This document shows positions 1-9,129 of a DNA stretch of 64,000 nucleotides, piece by piece. Within the stretch, counting starts at the first letter, position 1. The number at the start of each line of letters is the position of its first letter. The notes beneath the pieces are model-generated. The model did no database searches, had not been told where the DNA came from, and saw only the letters and a program-made list of their open reading frames with translations. A program made the position numbers and the translations under genes. Origin of the DNA: Yponomeuta sedellus (Eukaryota > Arthropoda > Insecta > Lepidoptera > Yponomeutidae); the NCBI GenBank assembly GCA_934045075.1, contig OW203743.1, positions 17,541,152 through 17,605,151 of the forward strand, read 5' to 3'.

Positions 1-275
1 TGGTTGATTCAACGTCATCAATGCAGATGACTATTCGTTTGGCAATATTAGCGTGAGCGAAATAGGTAGCGCTGCTGCGGCAATCAATTCTGCACTTTAA
101 CTGTATCAGTTAAAGATCATGTTGAATGTACTTATAGCTTCGGGTACTTTCGTTACACTTCTTCCTAGTCTGCGCGACCGTAGATTCCCGAAGGGACTTT
201 TATGATGTGTAGTACTGTAATAGTTTAATTAAAAACTTTATTTATACATATTCATGGAGATTTTGACGTCATTAC
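1..275. other. Unassigned sequence
   Basis: No gene, RNA or repeat recognised. Base composition is AT-rich and there is no long open frame. Confidence 0.5.
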
Positions 276-318
276 AATAACGGCAATACGACTCGCTAAC
301 GGTGAATGAAAACATAGC
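276..318 (+). repeat. GA-SINE remnant
   Basis: A short match to the GA-SINE body: GCAATACGACTCGCTAACGG followed by TGAATGAAAACAT, where intact copies read GTGAAGGAAAACATCGTGAGG. It lies immediately left of a T308 insertion. Confidence 0.55.
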
Positions 319-330
319 ATTCATATTCAT

Positions 331-855
331 TACACTATTTTTATTTTTTTTAATGCACTAACCCGTGCTAAGGAACATAATACGTATGTACGTAATACAG
401 AGAATAGTGTAAAGAGGTTCGAAATTTCACTGATGCCGGTGAGTCGCCCATTGGCTCAATTGGTAGAGCGCTGGCACGGATAGCCAGAGGTTGCGGGTTC
501 AAATCCCAGCATGGGTGAAATTTTTAGCCTCTAAATAGGTTTTTTAAATTTGTCCTTAGCACGGGTTAGTGCATTAAAAATAAAAATAGTATAATCATGT
601 GGGTACAGTGATATCGTTCCGATGTAAAACCTAACTGCAAAGTAGGTAGTCGGGGCTGTAAGTGATGCAATTTGCTTAAGCCAGATGTCGCTGCCTGTAC
701 GTAATACAGAGAATAGTGTAAAGAGGTTCGAAATTTCTCTGATGCCGGTGAGTCGCCCATTGGCTCAATTGGTAGAGCGCTGGCACGGATAGCCAGAGGT
801 TGCGGGTTCGAATCCCGGCATGGGTGAAATTTTTAGCCTCTAAATAGGTTTTTAA
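331..855 (+). mobile_element. T308 dimer with inverted left end
   Basis: Flanked by a 12-bp target duplication ATTCATATTCAT at 319-330 and 856-867. The left end is the inverted long terminus (TACACTATTTTTATTTTT), followed by two direct tRNA-like modules (about 447-518 and 756-827, 309 bp apart) and the short terminus AATAGGTTTTTAA. This copy fixes the outer boundaries of the family and shows that a dimer can insert as one unit. Confidence 0.85.
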
Positions 856-1058
856 ATTCATATTCATGTCGTAATCATATTCAAGTTTCCTCACATAGTA
901 CGTGCTGTTATCTGGAATCGAACCTGGGTCTCTCGCTTCCGAGTCCATTGTTATACCCACTGTTATACTAATTGTTATACTCTCCGCTCTTAAACTTTGC
1001 ATTTAAGAATTATAATTCCTCGTTGGGGTAGCGACCGCTAAGCTCGATAAAAGAGTTA

Positions 1059-2768
1059 AGTCGCTGCCTGTACGTAATACAGAGAATATTGTAAAGAGGT
1101 TCGAAATTTCACTGATGTCGTGAGTCGCCCATTGGCTCAATTGGTAGAGCGCTGGTACGGATAGCCAGAGGTTGCGGGTTCGAATCCCGGCATGGGTGAA
1201 ATTTTTAGCCTCTAAATAGGTTTTTAAATTTGTTCCTTAGCACGGGTTAGTGCATTAAAAATAAAAATTGTGTAATCATGTGGGTACAGTGATATCGTTC
1301 CGATGTTAAACCTAACTGCAAAGTAGGTAGTCGGGGCTGTAAGTAATGCAATTTGCTTAAGTCAGATGTCGCTGCCTGTACGTAATACAGAGAATATTGT
1401 AAAGAGGTTCGAAATTTCACTGATGTCGTGAGTCGCCCATTGGCTCAATTGGTAGAGCGCTGGTACGGATAGCCAGAGGTTGCGGGTTCGAATCCCGGCA
1501 TGGGTGAAATTTTTAGCCTCTAAATAGGTTTTTAAATTTGTTCCTTAGCACGGGTTAGTGCATTAAAAATAAAAATAGTGTAATCATGTGGGTACAGTGA
1601 TATCGTTCCGATGTTAAACCTAACTGCAAAGTAGGTAGTCGGGGCTGTAAGTAATGCAATTTGCTTAAGTCAGATGTCGCTGCCTGTACGTAATACAGAG
1701 AATATTGTAAAGAGGTTCGAAATTTCACTGATGTCGTGAGTCGCCCATTGGCTCAATGGGTAGAGCGCTGGTACGGATAGCCAGAGGTTGCGGGTTCGAA
1801 TCCCGGCATGGGTGAAATTTTTAGCCTCTAAATAGGTTTTTAAATTTGTTCCTTAGCACGGGTTAGTGCATTAAAAATAAAAATAGTGTAATCATGTGGG
1901 TACAGTGATATCGTTCCGATGTTAAACCTAACTGCAAAGTAGGTAGTCGGGGCTGTAAGTAATGCAATTTGCTTAAGTCAGATGTCGCTGCCTGTACGTA
2001 ATACAGAGAATATTGTAAAGAGGTTCGAAATTTCACTGATGTCGTGAGTCGCCCATTGGCTCAATTGGTAGAGCGCTGGTACGGATAGCCAGAGGTTGCG
2101 GGTTCGAATCCCGGCATGGGTGAAATTTTTAGCCTCTAAATAGGTTTTTAAATTTGTTCCTTAGCACGGGTTAGTGCATTAAAAATAAAAATAGTGTAAT
2201 CATGTGGGTACAGTGATATCGTTCCGATGTTAAACCTAACTGCAAAGTAGGTAGTCGGGGCTGTAAGTGATGCAATTTGCTTAAGTCAGATGTCGCTGCC
2301 TGTACGTAATACAGAGAATATTGTAAAGAGGTTCGAAATTTCACTGATGTCGTGAGTCGCCCATTGGCTCAATTGGTAGAGCGCTGGTACGGATAGCCAG
2401 AGGTTGCGGGTTCGAATCCCGGCATGGGTGAAATTTTTAGCCTCTAAATAGGTTTTTAAATTTGTTCCTTAGCACGGGTTAGTGCATTAAAAATAAAAAT
2501 AGTGTAATCATGTGGGTACAGTGATATCGTTCCGATGTTAAACCTAACTGCAAAGTAGGTAGTCGGGGCTGTAAGTAATGCAATTTGCTTAAGTCAGATG
2601 TCGCTGCCTGTACGTAATACAAAGAATATTGTAAAGAGGTTCGAAATTTCACTGATGTCGTGAGTCGCCCATTGGCTCAATTGGTAGAGCGCTGGTACGG
2701 ATAGCCAGAGGTTGCGGGTTCGAATCCCGGCATGGGTGAAATTTTTAGCCTCTAAATAGGTTTTTAAA
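1059..2768 (+). repeat. T308 tandem array, six tRNA-like modules, period 308 bp
   Basis: The sequence TAGCCAGAGGTTGCGGG starts at 1162, 1470, 1778, 2086, 2394 and 2702, each exactly 308 bp after the last, and GCTGCCTGTACG landmarks give the same spacing. Units differ by only a few substitutions (for example CAATGGG at about 1754; AAAGAAT in the last unit). The first unit starts within the CGCTGCCTG block, not at a full unit, and the last stops at the short terminus. Imperfect flanks TCGATAAAAGAG (1043-1054) and TCGATAAGAG (2769-2778) suggest either insertion of a ready-made multimer or later expansion of an inserted copy. Confidence 0.9.
1127..1197 (+). promoter_or_regulatory. tRNA-like module with Pol III A and B boxes (type copy)
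   Basis: A 71-nt module folds as a partial tRNA: acceptor GCCCAT/ATGGGT, D stem GCTC/GAGC, anticodon-type stem CTGGY/GCCAG and a T arm. Box A TGGCTCAATTGG is at 1133-1144 and box B GGTTCGAATCC, a perfect consensus, at 1177-1187. The anticodon loop is ACGGATA: C stands at position 33 where tRNAs have U, so a functional tRNA is unlikely. T runs (TTTTT) 3-20 nt downstream could terminate Pol III. Overall it most resembles a Lys-type tRNA, by eye only. Confidence 0.75.
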
Positions 2769-2784
2769 TCGATAAGAGAAGTGG

Positions 2785-2975
2785 TTGTCCCAGCATTGGG
2801 GGGTAATGCCCATAATCCCCACGCTGGGCATGCGGGTTGGGGATCGCAGATTGGTGGAATTGTACTGCAGGGGGTGCTGCTACCCACCCCCCGGTTTGTG
2901 ACTCTTAGTCGCCTTTTACGACACCCGCGGGAAGAATTTGGGTTGGTGCTATTCTTTAAGCTGATACCACACAGC
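2785..2975 (-). mobile_element. RTE-tail element, partial
   Basis: Carries the block GGGGGGTAATGCCCATAATC, the C-run CCACCCCCCGG and GACACCCGCGGGAAGAAT shared with seven other copies in the window. Here it abuts an RTE coding remnant in the opposite orientation. Confidence 0.7.
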
Positions 2976-2984
2976 CAAGTTATC

Positions 2985-3228
2985 GACATAGCTCAGAGAA
3001 TTAGCGAGCTGAAGTGGGAGTGGGCTGGCCACATCTCGCGAAGAACCGACAACCGTTGGAGTAAACGTGTTCTTGAGTGGAGACCGCGACTCGGCAAACG
3101 TCGCGTAGGACGCCCTCCGACCAGGTGGGATGACGATCTGCAAAAAACTGCAGGCAGATGCTGGATGCGGCAAGCTGGAGACAGGGCGCTATGGCGCTCA
3201 TTAGGGGACGGCTATGTCCAGCAGTGGA
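2985..3228 (+). pseudogene. RTE-clade LINE, pol C-terminus
   Basis: One frame reads ISELKWEWAGHISRRTDNRW and, further on, GRPPTRWDDDLQKTAG and QAGDRALWRSLGDGYVQQWT. These are the conserved C-terminal motifs of RTE-type pol (KWxWAGH, GRPPxRWxDD, DRxxWRxLGxxxVQQW). No endonuclease or RT core is present, so this is a 5'-truncated dead copy. Its 3' untranslated tail is interrupted by a MITE and resumes at about 3406 (TTTAGCCTGAAAAAGAG). Confidence 0.85.
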
Positions 3229-3233
3229 CTATA

Positions 3234-3401
3234 GTGTGGCCGTTAGTGCTGTGCACTCCCTGAGGTATGCGCGCGGCGAGACGGGGGGGAGAATCGGCTG
3301 CGCTGCGCTCTGTCAGTGCGCCGTCAACCCACCTCGCCTCACCTTGCCACCTCCCACCTCGCCGCGCATACCTCAGGAGTGCACAGCACTAATGGCCACA
3401 C
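3234..3401. mobile_element. MITE with about 46-bp TIRs inside RTE tail
   Basis: The ends GTGTGGCCGTTAGTGCTGTG and its inverse CACAGCACTAATGGCCACAC match nearly perfectly and continue through TGCACTCCTGAGGTATGCG. The flanks are TATA at 3230-3233 and 3402-3405, consistent with a TA-type target duplication (Tc1/mariner-like). Removing it rejoins the RTE 3' end. Confidence 0.85.
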
Positions 3402-3499
3402 TATACATAATTTAGCCTGAAAAAGAGAAAAAAAGGAAGGAGAAGTGAAAATGTAAAGAGGAGGTCTTTGCCTAGCAGCGCGACACAGTCGTGGCTAAC

Positions 3500-3657
3500 T
3501 AAAAATAGTATATTTCATTACAAGTGCGGAAAGGCTGTCATTGCAAAGAGTTCTGACAAATGTCTACCCGAGCCGAGGCGCAGCCGAAAGCGAGGGTTGA
3601 CAGTCGGAACAAGTTGCAATGACGGTTCCGCACGTGTACTGAACGACTATTTTTAAT
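3500..3657. mobile_element. MITE-like inverted repeat
   Basis: The termini TAAAAATAGT and ACTATTTTTA enclose inverted inner blocks TTACAAGTGCGGAA / TTCCGCACGTGTA and CTGTCATTGCA / TGCAATGACGG. The centre has the GAGCCGAGGCGCAGCCGAAAG motif. No coding capacity. Confidence 0.65.
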
Positions 3658-4069
3658 ACAGTTGCGAAAAAAATAAGCAATTTAATAAAGAAAAATATTT
3701 GGAAAATGGCGCCCACCGTAAAAGAATATAAGCAGAGATTTTTTTTTCTTCACCCATTCTGGTAGGCAAAGGGAACTATGCCCATACAGCTAGTCTTCAG
3801 TATGATTTAAATCAAATCATTAAATCTGATATTGAAACAAATTAGTAGCTTCTTTTTAGAAATATACGTATTTGCATGAATCATAAAAACTTCTCTGTTT
3901 TTTTTAGTAAAAACTTCAAGGTTGGTTTTTCTTTTTAATAGACATTATTTTGACAGTTGGGAAAGAGAACGCACGAGTTGGAAAGGTAAAAAAAACACGA
4001 GTGAGTAATAGCCCACATCCCGCACGCTATACGTCCCTGCAATACGCCACTTTTTGAGCAACTGTATTA
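3655..4069. mobile_element. MITE-like element, AATACAGTTGC termini
   Basis: Inverted termini AATACAGTTGCGAAAAA (3655-) and TTTTTGAGCAACTGTATT (4051-4068). It shares the AATACA end with the preceding MITE, so the two may be parts of one composite. The interior is AT-rich with no open frame. Confidence 0.6.
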
Positions 4070-4294
4070 AAAAAGGCTTTAAATTAAGACTTATTATAAT
4101 AAGTCAGAGAGTTTTTCAGCGACGGTCCTGGTGTACACGACACGAGTACAAGCCCGCAGTTGTTCAGCGCACAAGCGACGCGATTGTCCGGGAAATACCA
4201 ACGCCACCGGCGCGGCGACTCAATACGCATCGCAGAAGGTCGAACGAGCTCTGAGAGAGATGAAATTAATTTATTAGTTTCCAGCTCGATTCCC

Positions 4295-4512
4295 ATTGCG
4301 GGCGTGTACCAATGAGTTTATTTTGTAAGTTTAGTATACTTCTCGATAGCTGTGAAGGAAAACACCATGAGGAAATTTGAATGTCTGAGTGGTTCAAATA
4401 ACACACCGCTTGAAATTGCCGATCCGCGGTGAGCACGCGTGGTAATTAAGCCTTCTCTCAGAGAGAGAGAGAGCTCTGAGAGAAGGTCTGAGAGGTCTGT
4501 ACCAGGACGTTT
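4295..4512 (+). mobile_element. GA-SINE, 5'-truncated
   Basis: Begins in GTGTACCAATGAGTTTATTT, then GTGAAGGAAAACACCATGAGG, CTTGAAATTGCCGATCCGCG and a GA-rich segment (CTCAGAGAGAGAGAGAGC). The tRNA-like head is missing apart from its last bases. Confidence 0.75.
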
Positions 4513-4529
4513 ATGGACTCAATCGATAT

Positions 4530-4790
4530 CGATATTAACCCTTGTATGTCCCCACAGCTGGGGCACGGGTCTCTTCTTGCATTGCAGGAAGATTAGGCCA
4601 TACTCCACCATGGGGGCCAAGTCCGGGTTGGTGGGTTGAAAGACAGTGGTGGGATTTACTCAGGTGTTATCTAGCTGCCCATAAGGCCTCTGACATGACT
4701 TAAAGACTGCCTTAAAGAACGGCTTAAAGTGCCTTGCGATGTACGGAAGCTCTTTTAAAAAATAAATGCCACTAGGGGTTTATGGATTGC
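4530..4790 (-). mobile_element. 5S-SINE, 5'-truncated
   Basis: The 3' end reads TTAACCCTTGTATGTCCCC in reverse sense and the body continues to TGCCACTAG. The 5S-like head is absent. Several indels show it is old. Confidence 0.8.
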
Positions 4791-4844
4791 ATGAAAAAAA
4801 TTAATTATACACCCACGAGAAAGTAATTTTTATAATTAAACAAT

Positions 4845-5120
4845 TAACCCGTTCTGGCCCAGTTCTGGACACAGCTCTTCCCCAAGGCACACCATTTCTT
4901 TCTGTCCTTAGCCATCTTCATCTAGCCAGTACCAGCAATCTGCCATAGATCGTCGGTCCGTCGAGCGAGTTGGTGGGCAATTTACGAGAATCGAGAATCC
5001 TCGCACCCCTTTGCCCAGCGATTCTGCGGCAGAAGTGACCAGCTCGCTATGCACGTCATTGCCATTTTACTGCGTAGTATACTCTCGTACCTCCCTAAAC
5101 TAAGTGGTAACCTTACGTCA
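4845..5120 (-). pseudogene. RTE-type LINE internal fragment
   Basis: Contains CACAGCTCTTCCCCAAGGCA, GTCCTTAGCCATCTTCATC and AGATCGTCGGTCCGTCGAGC, a block I recognise as part of lepidopteran RTE-like pol on the opposite strand. It is broken by stops and has no frame of useful length. Confidence 0.5.
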
Positions 5121-5220
5121 GTAAGCAGCCTTTTAATTTTTATATAATTTACGTTGCAGACGAACTCTTGGACTAATGTTGTAAATAAAATATAGTAATA
5201 GTTGGCTGGCTGTATTATTT

Positions 5221-5296
5221 CAATTCAATTCAATTCAATTCAATTTATTTATATCAGACAATTAGTCCATATTTTTATTTTAAATTAAAATATTTA
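5221..5296 (-). repeat. LINE 3' tail with (CAATT)n
   Basis: Five CAATT units followed by TATTTATATCAGACAATTAG. The orientation fits a minus-strand LINE 3' end with a short pentanucleotide tail. Confidence 0.45.
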
Positions 5297-5297
5297 T

Positions 5298-5448
5298 ACT
5301 ATTTTTATTTTTAATGCACTAACCCGTGCTAAAGACAAACTTAAAAACCTATTTAGAGCTCAATTGGTAGAGCGCTGGCACGGATAGCCAGAGATTGCGG
5401 GTTCGAATCCCGGCATGGGTGAATTTTTTAGCCTCTAAATAGGTTTTT
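5298..5448 (+). mobile_element. T308 short foldback copy
   Basis: Flanked by an 11-bp duplication AAAATATTTAT (5287-5297, 5449-5459). The left inverted long end jumps from CTATTTAGAG directly into box A (CTCAATTGG); the tRNA-like 3' part and short end follow. An internally deleted copy of 151 bp. Confidence 0.85.
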
Positions 5449-5460
5449 AAAATATTTATG

Positions 5461-6137
5461 TCAGTAAAAGTCTTATAACTATGTTAATACAATACAATAA
5501 AAATTAACGAAGATTATTTTTTAACCAATTAGACTCCCCGCTGGGCGACTTCACCGTCAGGACAATATTTTATTGATAACGTGTAACGACGTATTTGTGT
5601 AAAGTTGTGTGTGCGCGTTATTGTTTGGTAAAATTATTAAATTCTGATAGTCGATGGAGTTCGGCCTGGATCAGTTAGTAGTCCAGATTATTTTCCAGAG
5701 GGGATTTTAATCCACTTTGGCTAAAAATTCAATGTATCAAGATTCGAGGTTGGATGGAGGAATGAGTCAACCATCTGCACAGAAGATATTCCGTTGGTAC
5801 GTAGTGCAGGTTTGTCCGGAGCTGGGCGGCGATGAATGGCGTACTCTGCTTAATTGAACCTTGTTTTAGAGAGATGGAGGAGGCACGCTCTGCGACACTG
5901 CGAGATACCTCTTTTTGTTCGATAACCGCACTTATGCCTCTAGCTATAAGAGCTTAGGAGGTTAGTAGGCTAGACGTTCATTATACATAACTGTGGGTGG
6001 TATGTTTTTAATAGAGACCCAAGAGGCGTCCTCATCTGTTGCAGAAGTTTGTGTAGTACATGTTTTCTATTGCTTTCATGAGTATTTATAGAGATTTATA
6101 CGCGAGCTCATACTCCGTTATATTACACTTCAAAATG
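5461..6137. other. Unassigned stretch
   Basis: No repeat family of this window and no long frame. Contains GGCGACTTCACCG and GGAGGCACGCTCTGCG, neither recognised. It could be single-copy DNA. Confidence 0.4.
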
Positions 6138-6139
6138 TA

Positions 6140-6178
6140 AAGGTCAATCCGCGACCCGACTGGTTGCGGATTGACCTT
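6140..6178. repeat. Perfect 13-bp hairpin
   Basis: AAGGTCAATCCGC (6140-6152) and GCGGATTGACCTT (6166-6178) are exact inverse complements around a 13-nt loop. Confidence 0.9.
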
Positions 6179-6247
6179 CCAGTATATCAATTGTCAAATT
6201 GTGAGATTTTATCGCCACAAAGCTGATGTCGACTCACGACGACTAAC

Positions 6248-6314
6248 TCACTCACTCACACCCCCTTCCGTCATCCATCTAGTGTGAGTGAAGGTACCAC
6301 AGGACGCTGTATAG
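6248..6314 (+). repeat. GA-SINE 3' fragment
   Basis: CATCTAGTGTGAGTGAAGGT and ACCACAGGACGCTGTATAG match the 3' third of the full GA-SINE at 11876-12274. Confidence 0.7.
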
Positions 6315-6691
6315 ATATCAACCCTTGTATCTATCCACTGCCCCGTGCCCCTCAGTACGGGTCTCTTCCTGCATCGCAGGAAGGTTAGGCCATACTCAAC
6401 CACGGGGGCCAAGTCCAGGTTGGTGAAGGATTGTAAAACAGTGGCGGGCCTTACTGTCAGAAGTTATCAAGCCGCCCAAAAGTTATCTGAGATGGCTTAA
6501 CGACTTACATGCCAGCCGGCACCAACGGCTTAACGTGCCTCGCGAAGCACGAATGCGCTTTCAAAAAATGCCACTAGCGGTAGTTACGGGACGATCCCCT
6601 ATCCTGCAGCTGACCGCGCCTGTTGTTGCTTAACTCAAGTGATTGATTCCAATCTTACGGTTCGACTATGCCACGAGCGTTTTTGAGTGAA
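6315..6691 (-). mobile_element. 5S-SINE, near full length
   Basis: Runs from ATATCAACCCTTGTAT to the head CTATGCCACGAGCG, including the inverse of the 5S-like block at about 6600-6620 (TGACCGCGCCTG). A few internal indels. Confidence 0.85.
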
Positions 6692-7240
6692 ATTAAATGA
6701 AATTAAAAGGTTTTATTCAAAGTAGCACAGATACTGCGGCTTAATGAACGTTACAAGTCAAACTAGGTGTCCATTTCAAAATCTAGATCATTTTGGAGAA
6801 AAAATGGATACAAAAAATTCCAAACTCAGTCTTTTCAAATTCCTTAATTAACAGAGTTTACATAATTATTACAAAACTCATGCATTTTACATGTTTTAGT
6901 TATTATTTCAGACATCATTGACATCTAAATAATCCTAAATATTATAGTAGTCCTTTTGGCACAAAGTGTACTTTACACATTTTGCGAACCGCGCTTATGT
7001 CAAACTTAATATTTCTTCAGGGGTTTTATTGTAGAAGCGTATACAATACCCCATGAAGGATATATTAACCTTTACCAGCCTAGATCTTGGGATTCAAAAT
7101 TTATGTTTATTTCTAGTATTTACATTGTATTGGCTACCTGCAGTTTTAAAGTTGCTAATATTTTTCCTGACATACATAATATTTTCCTAGATATACTGGC
7201 TGGCAACTGTCAGGATGTTTGTTTCCTTAAAGAAAATTAT
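6692..7240 (-). pseudogene. J-LINE 3' end, pol C-terminus and UTR
   Basis: Minus strand. The 3' end is at AATGAAATTAAAAGGTTTTA; the distal part aligns to the 12334-12630 region (TGGCACAAAGTGTACTTTAC; GCGTATACAATACCCCATGA). In the pol frame this corresponds to the Jockey-type C-terminus where the FMGxCIRFYN motif falls. Stops and frameshifts make it dead. Confidence 0.7.
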
Positions 7241-7582
7241 TAATGCTGTATAAATCAACTCATTACGTAAATTCCAGGCCAATGTTATGTTTGACCCCGC
7301 AGTCTTCCAAAAATCAATGCCCGAGAACAATAAACGTAATGCTCGGGGTCTGGGGCGCATTATTCTGCAAATTCCATATTACGGGGCATTATGATGGCAG
7401 CGTTATTGGCTACTGGACGGCGGCGATGGCTGAATATGGGCGGCTCTTCTTGTGGACGGTTGAAATACATCAACATAAATAGAATAATACTTTCTTCATT
7501 AATTTGCTTCTTAATTAATGTGAATGTGCTACAGACTAAGCGTAAAAAACAGACTTAGTACAATAAGACTTTGTTTACGAAG
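7241..7582. other. Unassigned, small open frame
   Basis: A plus-strand frame at 7243-7482 (79 codons) has no motif I recognise and no supporting signals. It starts exactly where J-LINE similarity ends, so it is probably chance. Confidence 0.35.
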
Positions 7583-7587
7583 TTTGA

Positions 7588-8100
7588 CGACCTCTGTGGC
7601 GTAGCAGTAGCGCATATGTCTACCATGCAAGAGGTCCCGGGTTCGAATCCCGGCTGGGGACAAAAAAAACCCCAGGTCTTGGATGTTTAAATGTTTGTGA
7701 TGTCGTTGTTTCTGGTTCCCACGACACAGGGTATCCTAGTGTGGGGCCAGAGTGCTTAGTGCGAGTTTTTTAACAACTCGATCGCGTTAACGTAAACTCA
7801 TATTTCTATGGCATCGAGGAAGCGCCATCTAGCGACAAGTATGGAAATTAAAATTGCTGAGTGCGAGTTGTAATGGTACTTATACGTTGAGAAGTGAACA
7901 CGTTTACCAGCCAGAACCCGAATAAACGCGAGTGCGAGTTGTACTGTGACAGCGTTTTGCCAGTTCGAACGGTTAACTTACTCATACTCACTACTCAATG
8001 CTCGATTAACGCGGTAGTAAAGTTACTCTAAAACTCTCACTAAGCACTCAGAAGCAATGTATGGGCCTGTATGAAAATGTAAATGTCGTTATGTACAAGC
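7588..8100 (+). mobile_element. SINE-F, interrupted
   Basis: The head GACGACCTCTGTGGCGTAGC with box B GGTTCGAATCC is followed by a CCCCAGGTCTTGGATGTTT body and TTCCCACGACACAGGGTATC. The element stops at GGGGCCAG (7750) and resumes at AGAAGCAATG (about 8050), in register with the copy at 29394-29487 (GGGGCCAGAAACGATG). The gap is a MITE. Confidence 0.8.
7750..8049. mobile_element. MITE with GAGTGCTTAGTG termini inside SINE-F
   Basis: Left GAGTGCTTAGTGCGAGTTTT and right inverse AAAACTCTCACTAAGCACTC pair over about 20 bp with one mismatch. If the ends are AGTGC/GCACT the flanks give a 3-bp duplication CAG. The interior repeats GAGTGCGAGTTGTA twice. Superfamily not assigned. Confidence 0.75.
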
Positions 8101-8121
8101 AATACTTACCGCTAAATGTGA

Positions 8122-8290
8122 AGGAAAACGTCGTGAGGAAATCTGAGTGTCTGAGGTGGTCACATACCTCTGCGCTTGAAATCGCTAGTCTGCGATGGGC
8201 ACGCGTTTTGATTAAGCCAATACTCTTGCTCTACTAGAGAAGGCCTGTGCCCTACAGGAGGACGTGTATAGGCGGAATGTATAGGGTTTG
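8122..8290 (+). mobile_element. GA-SINE, 5'-truncated
   Basis: GTGAAGGAAAACGTCGTGAGG, CTTGAAATCGCTAGTCTGCG and CCTGTGCCCTACAGGAGGAC, in the same order as in other GA-SINEs. The tRNA head is lacking. Confidence 0.8.
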
Positions 8291-8357
8291 ACTAGGGGCG
8301 TGAGTCTCTCAAATGCATAGTTGTTCATCAAAGTAATTTTTTTTTATTTTACTTATG

Positions 8358-8860
8358 ATTTTCAAATCAAAATTAAATCAAATCGTTTATTGCCAGCTTA
8401 ATATGTTCACACTGTTACATTCTTTTACTTACATCCTAATTACCAATAATAATATTAAGATTCTAAACATATTACTAACGTTGTTTTTTTCGTTGTAAAG
8501 GTAGGTGTTTATAAAAGAATGCAGCAAACGGTAACAGCCTAAAACAACAACTACCCTCCGCGCTAGTCAAAAGACTGTGTTGCGGCAGAGTAGGAAACAT
8601 CCTCGCATGCAACCAGAGATTCTGACCCTTACATTGTAGTAATTCAGCGAGTAACAGAGCTCAACTAAGTTTGGTTGGAGATAACTTAAGTGTATAGTAC
8701 ACGTGTGGCTTTGCGATAAAACAATATTTGAAGAAGTTTCAATTACTAGGTAGTACTTAGGGATAATACTTGTGTCAAGTATAATAAAAACATTGTCATA
8801 CAAAATCTTACAGCATTACAGTCTAAACTAATGCGCTATAAGACTTAACGCATATGATTA
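8358..8860 (-). repeat. Possible LINE 3' region
   Basis: Starts with AAATCAAAATTAAATC then AAATCGTTTATTGCC, the look of a minus-strand LINE end with an (AAATC)n tail. The rest is AT-rich and not assigned. Confidence 0.35.
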
Positions 8861-8883
8861 TATTTTATACAGTTACATAACTT

Positions 8884-9064
8884 GCTGTGTGGTGTCGGCC
8901 TAGAGAATAGCACCAACCCAATTCTTCCCGCGGGTGTCGTAAAAGGCGACTAAGGGACACAAACCGGGGGATGGGCAGCAGCGCCCCCTGCAGTACAATT
9001 CCACCGAACTGCGATCCCCAACACGCATGCCCAGCGTGGGGATTATGGGCATTAGCCCCTATGA
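8884..9064 (+). mobile_element. RTE-tail element, 3'-truncated
   Basis: Starts GTGTGGTGTCGGCCTAGAG and carries the CCCGCGGGTGTCGTAAAAGG and GGGGATTATGGGCATTAGCC blocks, but stops before the GGCTATGTCCAGC tail. Confidence 0.8.
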
Positions 9065-9129
9065 AAAAAAAGAAAAACAATGTTACATAACACAATTGAA
9101 CAAATGAAAACAATATACAAAAATGAAGA

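Noticed and set aside
331..855. T308 as a DNA transposon with TIRs
   Set aside because: Inverted ends are common, but the duplications vary from about 8 to 14 bp and some copies lack inversion, which fits retroposition better than a cut-and-paste transposase.
1127..1197. Functional tRNA gene at each T308 module
   Set aside because: Box A and B are good, but C33 in the anticodon loop, a mismatch in the T stem and acceptor stem, the high copy number and the repeat context argue for a retroposon promoter, not a tRNA.
1059..2768. CRISPR-like array
   Set aside because: Units are 308 bp and nearly identical throughout, without distinct spacers, and the DNA is clearly animal.
1059..2768. Hammerhead ribozyme in the T308 unit, as in retrozymes
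   Set aside because: CTGATGT or CTGATGC occurs and GAAA occurs, but in the wrong order and spacing; no complete CUGANGA...GAAA...UH core was found on either strand by eye.
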